Shown: positions 48,856 through 63,065, counted from the stretch's first letter. The stretch is 64,000 nucleotides of DNA from Cymodocea nodosa (GCA_036874045.1 JAZBRI010000009.1:2976001-3040000); one strand, 5' to 3'. Notes: a model not told the origin generated them from the sequence alone. A program made the numbers and translations.

Positions 48856-50615
48856 GCTGTGATTTTGTGTGTTTAACGTGTGTATTTTGCATTTATTTTT
48901 AAAAAGAAAAGAAAAGAAAAAAAAAGGAATTTTAAAGTTTTTCATGTTCATTTTATAAAAAAACAAAACAAAATATCAATCCAGTTTGTTGGTATCTGTT
49001 CTAGGAAACCAATTGGCTTGCTTGTGAGCCACCAAAGGCATAGAAGCCTAGGTTCCACACAAGACACTGATTTATTAATATCTGTTAAATGTTATTTTGT
49101 TTTATATTCTATATTTACCTAGGAATGAAAAGTTTTTCAGAATCAAAAATCGGAATATGCAGAAAGAGACACAAATGGAACAAGGTATGTAACCAATTAC
49201 TTATCCTGAATTTTAAATCAAACAAAACTTTATTCATGCCTGCTACAATTACTATACTTATTGCCAAATCTTTTACATTGAGGACAATGCAAAATGTAGG
49301 TATAGGGGGGAGGTAATTAAAGTAACAACCATGTAAGTTTGTTAATTAAAGGAATTAAAATGGTACTGCAAAGTTTTGAGGAAATTGAAAATTTTTATGA
49401 ACTTGCTGTAACTATCCGATAATTGAGACTTTAAAATTTTTATAAACTACTTGAATGTTATATTTAGAAGGCTATAGAAGATGCTATAGAATTTATTATT
49501 TATGTAAATCTAGATATAGTATCTTATGATTTTCTGAATTTCATGAGTTTAACAGTTTCACGATTTTAAAATGAAATCAGAATATTTAATGCTTAATCAG
49601 AAAATTATCTGAAGTCCTGAAGGAGCTGAGATGTGAATTCTAGATTAAATGAAACACATATGATGAAAGATACATTTACTTTGACTGATTGAACTTGTAG
49701 AATGATTTACGTGTAGATGTTATTAAACTACAGATAAAGTATGAGCTTATTGTTATGGATTCATATTTTTAGTAAATGATAGAAGTAGGATTATATGAGA
49801 TTGGTGTTTTACTGCATCTGTATTAGTGAAATACGTGCATATACAGTATGTGATTAATGTTTTGTTTTGTGTGTGCATTTATTTTTAGAAAAAAAAAAAC
49901 TTTGAGAGTTTATTGACTTGTTTGATCACGAGCCTTTTGTACTTAGGCAGATAGGTATGTAAGGATTGTTGACCTTAAAAAGGACTCTGAAAATCTGGCA
50001 ACCTAAGATCCTGATCAGATCTGGGATTGTTGATTGAAAGCTCGTTACATGGGTACATTAGAAAGCTCTTGTATGATTCAAGCTTGTCAAATTAACTTTT
50101 AAAGTACACAAAAAGAAAAGAAAAAAAAAACATATACTATTCTGAAAAGATACAAGTGTTTTGTGAAATACAGATATCTTATGAATCGAGTATATTTTCT
50201 GTTATCTAGAATTGCTGAAATATGAATCTGGAATTGACTTTTGAAGTTGTTTAATGGAAATACAATTCTTTATTCTATTTGTCTTAATCAGATTGAATTG
50301 GATTGTACTTTGATTCGTATGTTGTTGAAATTTCTTCTAGAAAACTTATTGGAAAATTCAGGATTACAGATGATGAAAAGAAGAACAAACGATAATATAA
50401 TTAACACCTATATGAAGATGATATACTTTGTATGTAATTTACATATATTCTAAATATCTTTGCAGGTTGATTACTGAAACATACAGAATATATGTTTATG
50501 CTAAACAGAAGAAAAAAAAACAAAAGGGGAGGAATTAATTGTAGTACTTTTTGAAAGACCAATTAATTAGATCTTAGTTTGCTAAGGGAATAGCAAAATT
50601 TCGGTATGGGGGAAG

Positions 50616-52542
50616 TGTTTAGAATGAAAAAGTGCATATTATTAACGGTTAAATGATGGTTAATTGCATAATATTTAGCTTATCATATGAGAATTAAGCC
50701 ATTATGTTGTAATTGCACTGTTATATACTTTAATTGAAGAATCTGCTTAATTTTGGGGAATTAATGTTAATTTAGTACATTTATGAACTATTGGTAAGTT
50801 GCAGGCTGTGAAATTCTTAAGTATCCGAATTTTTTGATATTTCAGATAGTTATGTTTAGAGAGAATATTTTATTATTTCTAGATGTACACGTGTTGAAAC
50901 TAGAATGAATGTCTTAAGTGAATTTTCGGTGAGTTAGCTGTAACTATCCAAAAATGCATCTGAGCATCGGATAGTTAGACCTGTAACTCTCCGAAATGTT
51001 ATTTTATGTTTAAATTGCTGTTGACATGTGTCGAGATCTGGTAGATTTACTTAAGTTATAACTCGTTAAGTTAGCATAACTGTACGCATTGAGTTACATG
51101 AATATATACTAAGGTAACACGTTAGGTTAGCGGCTTATTTCTTTATTGCATGTATTTTATAGTTATTTTCTAAAATGCCACTGTAGTAGTTGCAGGAACA
51201 GACAGTTGGAAGGAAAAACCACGTTTGCATGTATCACACAGGAATTCAATCGCGCATGGAGAAGGAAGCATCGCCGTTGATCTGAAGGAAGGAAATCCAA
51301 CCGATCATTCAAGTAGAAGCAGTTACTACTGAAGAAATATAAAAGAAATGAAGAAAAAAAGAAGAATGTGTGATCGATGGACGGCCAGTGTATACAAAGG
51401 AGGAGCACCAAGCTTTCTGTAGACAGTATTGGCGATTCTCCGAAGTATCACACCAACCATCGTTATCACCACCATAATCACTAATCATCGGAGGTCTGTG
51501 AGGATACTTGCTTGATGTCGGGTCGATTCCGAGCCAAACACAGTGCCTGACAACCACTATGAGGAGTGATCGCATCACGGGAAGGGAAGACATTTTCACC
51601 AAGCGCCGACTCACATTTCAGGAGATCGTAAAGCTTTTAGCCTTGGCTTCGGGTTGATGCCTGTATGCTGAAGAGGAGATCATCTTGCAATTCTGGACTC
51701 GCGATTCTATAGGGAGAGGAGACAGAATTGTAAGTGGTTTAATTTTCAGTGGTGTAATCGCGTTGCAAGTAGTGTCGGAAGTATTTACTGTCAAGTGAGA
51801 TTACTTTACATTTCACCTTTCACCCATTTCCATGTTCACATCAAAACAAAAATACCAAAAACATTTTATCTTTGTTTGTATGTTGTATTTGAGTGTTGTA
51901 TTGTTTGTGTTGTATCGTGATTAATGTTATCTGTATCAGTTTTATGATTGTTTTATGTTAGTTTTAATTTTACAGTTTACTGAAATTGGTTCGTAAAAAA
52001 AAACTTAAAGATTTTAATGGTTACTGTTTGAATCATCTGAATGTTAGTATTATTTAATGATAAATCCAATGTTTACTAGCATTAAAAAGCTTAATTGATG
52101 TTATTTACAATCTATGGAATCGCCCAATGGTTGGCTGAATTCCTTTGTAAATAGCAGTATTATAAAGAAGAGACAGGCTCGTGGAGTTAACTTAAGTCCA
52201 CGAGGATAGTCTGTTGAGTTAGCCATAACTCAACGAACTTAGTCCGTTGAGTTAACTGTAACTCAACGGAGTGCTTATTGAATATAAATTTGAATTGTTC
52301 ACAATCAAACATTTCTTAAATTCGTTAGCAATTCCCTATGGGATCAACCTGTACTTGAACACTGATACAATAGACACTGTGCACTTGCAGTTAAAGTACA
52401 AATTGGAATTAATATCTAAATTGTATTAAAGGTTGTTTGTTTACTTCTAAAATAAAGAATAGGCATAAAGATAAATTAATTAAGTAAAAAGAAAAGTAAC
52501 AAATCCAAGTTTTTCAAGTGTAGTGTTGGGAAAACCCAAACA
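50616..52542 (+). repeat. element C 3' LTR
   Basis: 1927 bp, preceded by the polypurine tract GGGGGAAG (50608-50615) and ending ACCCAAACA. It is shorter than B's LTRs mainly through fewer U3 repeat units, so C belongs to a different LTR sublineage or lost units by recombination. Confidence 0.93.
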
Positions 52543-52560
52543 AGTTCATTGAAGGACAAT

Positions 52561-52585
52561 TGTTTAGAATGAAAAAGTGCATATT
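52561..52585 (+). repeat. element D 5' LTR stub
   Basis: First 25 bp of the LTR, then a junction into pol (compare 28367 in B). It marks the true left end of D. Confidence 0.8.
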
Positions 52586-52587
52586 TT

Positions 52588-55500
52588 TGTGTAGTGCTAA
52601 ATTTCTAAAGGATTGGTGTACTAAGAAAAGAGAGCGAAAAGTTCTTAGAAAGGTCTTTTTAGCTGAGCAAAGTAATTCCCTATTTCTGTCACAAATTCCT
52701 AAAAAGTTATCTGATCCTGGAATCTCTGTTATATCATGCTCCATAGGAAATATCATTCTAAAAAGAACCTTAATAGACTTAGGTGAAGGTATAAATGTTA
52801 TGTCAAGTGATATATTTGCATCCTTAGGATTAGAAGGCTTAATTCCTACTAGTACGGTTATTCAATTAGCTGATAGAAGTATAAGATACCCTTGAGGAAA
52901 AATAGAGGATGTCTTAATTAAAATCAAAAACTCTATATATCCTATTGATATTGTAATTTTGGATTCCCAACAAATTAAGCATAAAAATAGTGATACATCT
53001 TTAATTTTGGGAATGCCATTTTTAGCAACATCAGGGGCTGTTATAAATTGTAAAACTGGAGTAATGAAGTTAGCATATGGTAATGAGGATACTCAATTAA
53101 ATATTTTCAAACCAGAAAGATTTGAGGAGTTAGAAATGTCCTTACATACCATAGACTTTTTAGAGGATGAAGGAGATATGTTAGATGATGTGATTCAAGA
53201 AGAATTAAATAGGCAAATCAATTCTGAAACTTTAGATGAAAGTGAAAGCATAAATTTAGAAGGAGATCTGGAAGAAATTAATTTAGAAAATGATGATGTT
53301 CAATTAGGAGCTCTAGCTTTTGATGGGCAACATTTAGAATTAAAACATTTACCTTCTGAATTAACCTACATATTTCTGGAAGACAAACGAACATGTCCAA
53401 TCATTATTGCTTTAGATTTAAAAGAGGATCAAATAGCTAAATTAAAAGATGTACTAAAAAGTTATAAAGAAGTAATAGGATGGACTATGACTGATATAAA
53501 AGGGTTAAGTTCAACTTTATGCTGTCACCATATATATTTAGAAGATAATGCTAAACCTGTTAGAATTCTTGAGAGGAGATTAAATCCAATTCTTAAAGAA
53601 GTAGTCAGGAAGGAAATAGTGAAATGGTTAGATAATGACATAATTTATTCGATTTCTAATAGCTCGTGGGTTAGTCCAATCCATGTAGTTCCCAAGAAAT
53701 CAAGATTAACAATTATTAGGAATGAAAGTCAAGACTTGATATCTACTAGAATTCAATCAGGCTTGAGAGTATGTATAGACTATAGAAAGTTGAATGTTGT
53801 GACTAGGAAAGATCATTTTCTTTTACCTTTTATAGATCAAATGCTAGAAAGATTAGCAGGGCAAGAATATTTTTGTTTCCTAGATGGGTATTCAAGGTAT
53901 AATCAAATTCCAGTAGCATTAGAGGATCAAGAGAAAACAACTTTCACCTGTCCTAATGGAACTTATGCTTTTAAGAGAATGTCATTCGGATTATGCAATG
54001 CACTAGCTACCTTTCAAAGGTGTATGTAGGGCATATTTACTGGAATGACTAAAGATTTTTTAGAAATATTTATGGATGATTTTACTGTATATGGCAACTC
54101 ATATGAAGTCTGTTTAAAAAATTTAGACCTAATATTAAAACGTTGTGTGGAAAAAAATCTGGTTTTAAATTGGGAAAAATGTCACTTCATGGTTAAACAA
54201 TGAATAGTCTTAAGGCATGTTGTTTCTAAGAAAGAGTTGGAAGTAGATAAAGCTAAAATAGAAGTAATTTCTAATCTACTAGAACCTAAATCAGTAAAAG
54301 ATATTAGATCATTTCTAGGACATACTGGTTTTTATCAAAGATTTATTAAAGACTTTAGCAAGATAGCTAGACCTTTAACTAATCTATTAAAAGATATTCC
54401 ATTTAACTTTGATAAAAATTGCAAGGAAGCATTTTTCAGACCTAAGACTAGCTTAATTTCAACTCCTATAATTCAAGCACCTGATTGGAGACATCCATTT
54501 GAATTAATGTGCGATGCATCTGATTTTGCTGTAGGAGCAGTGTTGGGACAAAAGATAGAAAAATCTCCTAAAGTGATTCATTATGCAAGCAAAACCTTAA
54601 ATGATACTCAAGTTAATTACACAACTACTGAGAAAGAATTATTAGCTGTTGTGTTTGCCTTAGAAAAGTTTAGATCATATCTGATTGGAGCTAAAGTAAT
54701 AGTATACACGGATCATTCAGCTCTAAAACATCTAATAAAGAAAAAAGAGACTAAGCTTAGATTGATCCGATGGATATTATTATTGCAAGAATTTGATCTA
54801 AAAATTAAAGATAAAAAAGGTTGTGAGAATGTAATAGCAGATCATTTATCAAGATTATAAATAGAAAAATCAAATATTGAAATTAAGGATAATTTTCTAA
54901 TGAACAATTAATGACCATCAACACAATACCTTGGTATGTAGACATAGTTAATTACTTAGTTATTGGTCTAACACCTAAGGATTGGAATAGACAGGATAGG
55001 AAATTATTTTTCTCAAGAGTAAAATATTACTATTGGGAAGACCCATACTTATTTAAGAAATGTCCTGATTTGGTTTTAAGAAAGTGTGTTCCAGAAACTG
55101 AATATCTGAGTATATTGTCTTTCTGTCATGACCAAGCTTGTGGAGGGCATTTTGGTTCAAGGAAAACTACTGCAAAATTCTGCAATGTGAGTTTTATTGG
55201 CCAACACTATTCAAAGATGCTTATAAATATTGTTTAAGTTGTTTAAGATGTCAACAAATAGGAAGAATATCAAAGAGGAATATGATGCCTCTTAATTCTA
55301 TTGTTGAGGTTGAAATCTTTGATGTGTGGGGAATAGATTTTATGGGTCAATTTCCTATGTCTAATCAATTTAATTACATATTGTTGGGGGTGGATTATGT
55401 TTCCAAATGGATAGAAGCTATTCCTACAAAAACTAATGACAACAAAGTGGTAATACAATTTATAAGAACAAATATATTTGCCAGATTTGAAATACCTAAA

Positions 55501-56075
55501 GCTATTATCAGTGATAGAGGAACTCATTTCTGTAATAGAAGTTTTGAAGCCTTAATGAAGAAATATGGAGCAAACCATAAAATTGCAACATCATATCATC
55601 CACAAACAAGTGGACAAGTAGAAAGTGCAAACAAATAAATTAAGTTAATCTTAGAAAAAGTAGTAAATCCTACTAGAACAGATTGGGCTAATAGATTGAT
55701 AAATGCACTTTTGGCTTATAGAACTGCTTATAAAATGAGCTTAGGTATGTCACCTTTTAGACTAGTATATGGAAAAAGTTGTCATTTACCTGCTGAAATA
55801 AAACATAAAGCTTATTGGGTATTAAAAACTCTGAACACTAATTTAAATCAAGTTGTTGAAAATAGAAAAATGCAATGAATTGAATTAGAAGAATTTAGAA
55901 ATGAAGCTCATTCAAAGACTGTAAGAGAAAAAGAGAAAATTAAATTCTGGCATTATAGAAAAATTATTCCAAAAAGCTTTGAAATAGGACAAGAAGTATA
56001 TCTTTATATGGCTAGACTCCATAACCATCCAGGAAAATTAAGATCTAGATGGGTAGGACCTTACATAGTATGACC
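52588..56075 (+). pseudogene. pol: pol of element D (PR-RT-RH-INT), stops and two frameshifts
   Basis: Starts before the protease (LIDLGEGINVM), then reverse transcriptase ([19 protein letters not shown]), RNase H ([24 protein letters not shown]) and integrase (CLSCLRCQQ, WGIDFMGQF, ISDRGTHF, SGQVESANK). The frame is continuous from 52588 to about 54890 except for stops at 52893, 54027, about 54201 and 54858. Single-base deletions near 54896 and 55175, both in homopolymers, shift the frame. The TAA at 55636 is at the same codon as the stop at 31406 in B. It breaks off in the integrase C-terminus at about 56070. Confidence 0.9.
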
Positions 56076-56090
56076 GGAAGAGGAATATAT

Positions 56091-56337
56091 TGAAATAGAT
56101 GTAGAAATAGAAACTGCTACATTACCCTAGAACCAAAAAGGATCTCTTTCTGCATTTCATATCATTAATGGTAATACACTTGTATTTGGAATTTATAATA
56201 TATTACATGTTTACAAATTAAGAAGTAACAAGAACTACATTAAAACAGAATTAATAGCAAGAAGAACTATGCCTAAAAAGTTTGCTTGGACTGATACATT
56301 TATTCCATTTGTTCCTACTTTTCAATCATGTTCTTAA
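56091..56337 (+). pseudogene. F-box gene 3' fragment in element D
   Basis: Last 82 codons of the cargo gene (EEEYIEIDVEIETATLP to FVSTFQSCS), joined to integrase by a deletion that removed the extra ORF, gag and most of the F-box gene. One stop, TAG at 56128 (Trp in the other copies). Confidence 0.88.
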
Positions 56338-57406
56338 GCTGTGATTTTGTGTGTTTAATGTTGTGTGTATTATACATTTATTTTTAGAAAAATTTTAGTT
56401 TTCAAGTTTATTTTATAAAAGAAAAAAAATATATATATATCAATCCAGTTTATTGGTATCTATTCTAGGAAACCAACTAGCTTGCTTGTGAGCTACCAAA
56501 GGCATCGGAGCCTGGGTTCCACATAAGACACTGATTTATTAATATCTATTAAATGTTATTTTGTTTTATATTCTGCTTTTATCTGTGAATAAAAAGTTTT
56601 TTAGAATCAAAAATCAGAATATGCAGAAGGAGATACAAATAAAACAAGGTATGTAACCAAGTATTTACCCTAAATTTTAAATCAAACAAAACTGTATTCA
56701 TGCCTGCTACAATTACTGTATTTATTGTCAAATTTTTTACATTGAGGACAATGCAAAATGTAGGTATGGGGGGGAGGTAATGAAAGTAACAGTCATGTAA
56801 GTTTGTTAATTAAAGGAATTAAAATGATACTGCAAAGCTCTTGTATGATTCAAGCTTGTCAAATTAACTTTAAAGTACAAAAAAAGAAAAAAACAAAAAC
56901 AAAAACAAAAACAAAAAAATATACATATACTATTATGAAAAGATACAAGTGTTTTGTGAAATACAGATATCTTATGAATCGAGTATATTTTTTGTTATCT
57001 AGAATTGCTATAATATGAATCTAGAATTGACTTTTGAAGTTGTTTAATGGAGATACAATTCTTTATTCTACTTGTCTTAATCGTATTGAATTGGATTGTA
57101 CTTTGATTCGTATGTTGTTGAAATTTCTTCTAGAAATCTTATTGGAAAATTCAGGATGGCAGATGATGAAAAGAAGAACAAACGATAATATCATTAACAC
57201 CTATGTGATGATGATATACTTTATATGTAATTTACATATATTCTAAGTATATTTGCAGGTTGATTACTGAAAAATACAGAATATATATTCTTATGCTGAA
57301 TAGAAGAAAAAAAGAAGAAGAAGAATTAATTCTAGCACTTTTAGAAAGACCAATTAATTAGATCTTAGTTTGTTAAAGAACTATCAAAATTTAGGTATGG
57401 GAGAAG

Positions 57407-59617
57407 TGTTTAGAATGAAAAAGTGCATATTATTAACGGTTAAATGATGGTTAATTGCATAATATTTAGCTTATCATATGAGAATTAAGTCATTATGTTA
57501 TATTTGCACTGTTATATGCTTTAATTAAAGAATCTACTTAAATTGGGGGAATTAATGTCAATTTAGTACATTTCTGAATTGTCGGTAAGTTGCAAGCTGT
57601 GAAATTCTTAAGTATCCAAATTTTCTGATATTTCGAACAGTTATGTTTAACATACCAAACATATGTCGAACAATTATGTTTAACAGACCGAACATGTCGG
57701 ATAGTTATGTTTAAATTGCCGAACAGTTATGTTTTGAAAGAATATTTTATTATTTCCTGAAGTACACGTGTCAAAACCATAATGCATGACTTAAGTGAAC
57801 TTTCAGTGAGTTATCTCTAACTATCCGAAATTGCAGTTGGGCATCGGACAGTTATATTTGTAACTCTCCGAAATATCTTTTTATTTATAAAATAGCTGTG
57901 GACACGTGTCATGTTCTGGTAAAGTGACTTAAGTGGATTTTCAGTGAATTATCTATAACTATCCGAAATGCATCTAAGCATCGGATAGTTAGACCTGTAA
58001 CTCTCCGACATGTTTATTTTATTATTAAACTACTACTAACACGTGTCGAAATCTGGTAGATTTACTTAAGTTATATATCGGTGAGTTATCTGTAACTATC
58101 CGAAATGCATCTAAGCATCGGATAGTTAAGTTTGTAAGTATCCGAAATGCACCTGAGCATCGGATAGTTAAATTTATGCACGTGTTTTATAATTAAATCA
58201 ACGAAGAAAGTCCGTTGAGTTATCTGTAACTCCACGGACTATTTATTTTCTAATATGCCACTGTAACGGTTGCAGAAACAGGACAGTTGGAAGAAAAACC
58301 ACGATTGCACATATCACGCAAGGAGAAGAAAGCATCGTCGTTGATATAATTGAAGGAAATCCAACCGACCATTCAAGTAGAAGCAGTTACTACTGAAGAA
58401 ATATAAAAGAAAAGAAGAAAAAGAAGAAAAGTGTGTGATCGATGGACGGCTAGTGTATACAAAGGTGGAGCACCGAGCTTTCTGTAGGCAGTATCGGTAA
58501 TTCTCCAAAGTACCACACCAACCATCATTACCACCATCATAACCACCACAATCACCAACCATCGAAGGTCTGTGAGAATACTTTCTTGATGTCGGGTCGA
58601 TTCCAAGCCAAACACAGTGCTTGACAACCACTGTCAAGAGTTATCGCGTCGCGGGAAGGGAAGCCATTTTCACCAAATGCCAACTCATATTTCAGGAGAT
58701 CGTAAAGCTTCTAGCCTTGGCTTCTGGTTGATGCCTATATGCTGAAGAGGAGATCATCTTGCAATTCTGGACTCGCAATTCTATAGGGAGAGGAGACAGA
58801 ATTGTAAGTGGTTTAATTTTTAGTGGTGTAATCGCATTGCAAGTAGTGACGGAAGTATTTACTATCGAGTGAGATTACTTTACATTTCACCTTTCGCCCA
58901 TTTCCATATTCATATTAAAACAAAAATACCAAAAATAATTTATCTATGTTTGTATGTTGTATTTGAGTGTTGTATTGTTTGTGTTGTATCGTGATTAATA
59001 TTATCTTTGTCAGTGTTATGATTATTTAATATTTATTTTTAGTTTTACAGTTTATTGAAATTGGTTCGTTCAAAAGACTTAAAGATTTTAGTGGTTACTG
59101 TTTGAATTATCTAAATGTTAGTATGCTTAATGATAAATTCAATGTTTACTAACATTAAAGAGCTTAATTGATGTTATTTACAATCTGTGGAATCGCCCAA
59201 TGGTTGGTCGAATTCCTCTGTAAATAGCAGTATTAGAAAGAAAATACAAGCTCATGGAGTTAACTTAGGTCCACGAGGTTAGTCCATTGAGTTAGCCATA
59301 ACTCAACGAACTTTGTCCGTTGACTTAACTGTAATTCAAAGGAGGGCTTATTGAAGATACAAATTTGATTGTTTACAAACAGGTAGTTCTCATTTCTTAA
59401 GCAATTCCCTGTGGGATCGACCTGTACTTACACACTGATACAATAGACACTATACACTTGAAGTTAAAGTACAAATTGGAATTAATATCTAAATTGTATT
59501 AAAGGTTGTTTGTTTACTTCTAAAAGAAAAAGAATAGGCATAAAGCTAAATTAACTAAGTAAAAATAGAAGTAACAAATCAGAGTTTTTCTGGTGTCGTG
59601 CTAGGAAGAACCAAACA
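57407..59617 (+). repeat. element D 3' LTR
   Basis: 2211 bp, TGTTTAG...CCAAACA, preceded by a mutated polypurine tract (GGGAGAAG, 57399-57406). It has the long U3 repeat array like B, and TATAAAAG at about 58400. Confidence 0.93.
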
Positions 59618-60889
59618 ACAACCGTTGGCGTTGGAGACGAAGGTCTTCACTGTTGTAGTTTAGTGACTCCTTGCGGCTGTTGGATCATCCATACGTGGAC
59701 TGTCCACATGTCCCAATCCATAATAAATCTTGAACTAGGTAGGTTGACGGATCTAGAATTCCATGATAATCTTGTAGATTTACTGGTTCAGCCAATAAAT
59801 CTCAAGTTAATCCCTCTTTTGACAGTCATTAATCGGTAATAATAGGTTAATCAAGCTTGGGTGACCAGATTAACCAATTAATCCACCGTCGGCGATGTTG
59901 ATGCCATCTCTCCATTCGATAACATCACCTCCCATCTACTGAAGTTAGCATTTCATTTGCTGATGTCAGCATTCCGTCTACAGTCAATTTCTTTAGGTGA
60001 CTTCCCACAGATTTTGGGCACCCTTTTTTGGCCATTTCAGTCACGTCTTTTCTGCTATAATTGCGTGAAAATGACATTTTTAACTCTTCAGGGAGGTCCC
60101 TTCGTGTATCATGTGCATTGCCTTAGAGGAGGAATTTACATACTTTGTGGTGAAGTTCCAGGCCATTGCATCCTCTAGGGAGTCATCTCCTACTAATTCC
60201 TCAAAGGAGGAATGTCATGTACTCTAGTGACATTCCAAGCCACCCTAGAAAGTCAAACCCCTCCCTTTCTGTTAGGTTAGGCTTGTGCGTGGACCTTCCA
60301 AGGGTTGACACATTTTGCTCCTTTGTCTACCTTAAGTGAAGTCACCTTGTAGTTGACCTTAACCATAGGTTAAGATTTTAGTAGACTTGGTCAGCTCTAT
60401 TGACCTTGGTTAAAGTCAAACCATTGACTTTGACTTTTGACATTTCTCCACGATTTCGACCAAAGACCTTTAGGGTCTTTACATGGGTCTCCTAGACTTA
60501 TGGTTTCTTTGCAGAAAGTCTAGTCCATTTATCTCAATACATTTAGAAGTTAGGATTACTCGCATTCATCTCTTTGAGAGGCTAGCTTTTCTAGGTGGAT
60601 AGGATGTCTCACACCTTCCCTATCCGTATTTGAGAAACTTACCTGAGTCTCTTCAATCAGCTCACTAGGGATTCTAGTTTCTCACCACTTAGGTTTTCCT
60701 AGTTTTCCTCTAATTAGACTAGGTGGCAACTCCATTCTTCCGAATGAGTTAGCTCACATTATTGAAAGTGTCATTTGTAGACCTTTTCGAGATTTTCTTT
60801 TTCCATCTCCCATTTTATTTTCCTCACGAGGGAAAGAGGTGTAAGCGAAATGGAAATTTTCTTTTTCTACACCTTTTCTCAGGTGGGGT
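59618..60889. other. host sequence, no supported gene
   Basis: Continues the host sequence left of C, interrupted by C and D. No coherent reading frame. CTAGGTGGCAACTCC near 60720 resembles phrases next to primer sites of Tat-type elements, so this may be another decayed retrotransposon. Confidence 0.4.
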
Positions 60890-63058
60890 TGTTTAGAATG
60901 AAAAAGTGCATATTATTAACAGTTAAATGATGGTTAATTACATAATATTTAGCTTATCAAATGAGAATTAAGCCATTATGTTATAATTGCACTCTTATAT
61001 GCTTTAATTAAAGAATCTACTTAAATTGAGGGAATTAATGTTAATTTAGTACATTTTTGAACTGTCGGTAAGTTGCAAGCTGTGAAATTCTTAAGTATCC
61101 GAATTTTCTAATATTTCGGACAGTTATGTTTAACAGATCGAACATGTCGGATAGTTATGTTTAAATTGCCGAACAGTTATGTTTTGAAAGAATATTTTAT
61201 TATTTCCTGAAATACACGTGTCAAAATCATAATGCATGACTTAAGTGAACTTTCAGTGAATTATCTCTAACTATCCGAAATTGCAGCTGGGCATCGAACA
61301 GTTATATGTGTAACTCTCCGAAATATCTTTTTATTTATAAAATAGCTGTGGACACATGTCATGTTTTGGTAAAGTGACTTAAGTAGATTTTCGGTGAGTT
61401 ATCTGTAACTATCTGAAATGCATCTGAGCATCGGATAGTTAGACTTGTAACTCTCCGACATGTTTATTTTATTATTAAACTACTGCTGACACGTGTCGAA
61501 ATCTGGTAGATTTACTTAAGTTATATATCGGTGAGTTATCTGTAGCTATTCGAAATGCATGTGAGCATCAGATAGTTAAGTTTGTGAGTATCTGAAATAC
61601 ACTTGAGCATCGAATAGTTAAATTTATGCACATATTTTATAGTTAAATCAACGAAGAAAGTCTGTTGAGTTATCTGTAACTCCACGGACTATTTATTTTC
61701 TAATATGCCACTGTAGTGGTTGTAGAAACAGGACAGTTTGAAGAAAAACCACGATTGCACGTATTGTGTAGGGAGAAGAAAGCATCGTCGTTGATATGAA
61801 TGATGGAAATCCAACCGACCATTCAAGCAGAAGCAGTTACTACTGAAGAAATATAAAAGAAAAGAAGAAAAAGAAGAAAAGTGTGTGATCGATGGATGGC
61901 CAGTGTGTACAGAGGAGGAGCACCGAGCTTTCTACAGGCAGTATCGGCAATTCTCCAAAGTACCACACAAACCACTGTTACCACCACCATAATCACCAAC
62001 TATCAGAGGTCTGTGAGAATACTTTCTTGATGTCGGGTTGATTCCGAGCCAAACACAATGCTTGACAACCAATGCGAGGAGTGATCGTGTCGCGAGAAGG
62101 GAAGCCATTTTCACCAAATGCCGACTCATATTTTAGGAGATCGTAAAGCTTTTAGCCTTGGCTTCAGGTTGATGCCTGTATGCTGAAGAAGAGATCATCT
62201 TGCAATTCTGGACTCACGATTCTATAGGGAGACGAGACAGAATTGTAAGTGGTTTAATTTTCAATGGTGTAATCGCGTTGCAAGTAGTGATAGAAGTATT
62301 TACTGTCAAGTGAGATTACTTTACATTTCACCTTTCACCCATTTCCATGTTCATATTAAAACAAAAATACCAAAAGCAATTTATCTATGTTTGTATGTTG
62401 TCTTTGAGTGTTGTATTGTTTGTGTTGTATCGTGATTAATGTTATCTTCGTCAGTGTTGTGATTGTTTTATGTTTGTTTTAGTTTTACAGTTTACTAAAA
62501 TTGGTTCGTTCAAAAGACTTAAAGATTTTAATGGTTACTGTTTGAATTATCTGAATGTTAGTATGCTTAATGATAAATCTAGTGTTTACTAACATTAAAG
62601 AGCTTAATTGATGTTATTTACAATATGTGGAATCGCCCAATGGTTGGCTGAATTCCTTTGTAAATAGTAGTATTTAAAAAGAAAAGATAGGCTCGTGGAG
62701 TTAACTTAAATCCACGAAGTTAGTCCGTTGAGTTAGCCATAACTCAACGAACTTTGTCCGTTGAGTTAACTGTAATTCAACGAAAGGCTTATTGAAGATA
62801 CAAATTTGATATTTAACAAACGGGCAGTTCTCAGTTCTTAAGCAATTCTCTGTGGGATTGACCTATACTTGCACACTGATACAATAGACACTGTGCACTT
62901 GTAGTTAAAGTACAAATTGGAATTAATATCTAAATTGTATTAAAGGTTGTTTGTTTACTTCTAAAAGAAAAAGAATAGGCATAAAGCTAAATTAACTAAG
63001 TAAAAATAGAAGTAACAAATCAAAGTTTTTCTGGTGTCGTGCTAGGAAAATCCAAACA
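60890..63058 (+). repeat. element E 5' LTR
   Basis: 2169 bp, TGTTTAGAATG...TCCAAACA, most like the LTR of D (shared TCTGGTGTCGTGCTAGGAA end and ATCAACGAAGAAAGTC U3 segment). Confidence 0.93.
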
Positions 63059-63065
63059 AGTTTTA

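Larger units (their letters stand above)
43422..52542 (+). mobile_element. Athila-like element C, pol-less, with 5-bp duplication
   Basis: Flanked by AGTTC at 43417-43421 and 52543-52547. The 5' LTR breaks off at about 44931 and continues in the spacer that in B follows pol, so the LTR end, primer site and all of pol are missing. A second deletion at about 45190 removes the extra ORF except its last 50 nt. Gag, F-box, polypurine tract (50608-50615) and a full 3' LTR remain. Confidence 0.93.
52561..59617 (+). mobile_element. Athila-like element D, heavily deleted
   Basis: Starts with only about 25 bp of LTR (TGTTTAGAATG...CATATT), then pol from the protease region, then a jump into the end of the F-box gene, a shortened 3' untranslated part and a full 3' LTR. 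Flanks ACAAT (52556-52560) and ACAAC (59618-59622) fit a 5-bp duplication with one mismatch. Primer site, zinc knuckle, extra ORF and gag are gone. Confidence 0.88.

Noticed and set aside
59957..60178. Short open frame between D and E
   Set aside because: No recognisable domain; isolated in decayed repeat sequence.
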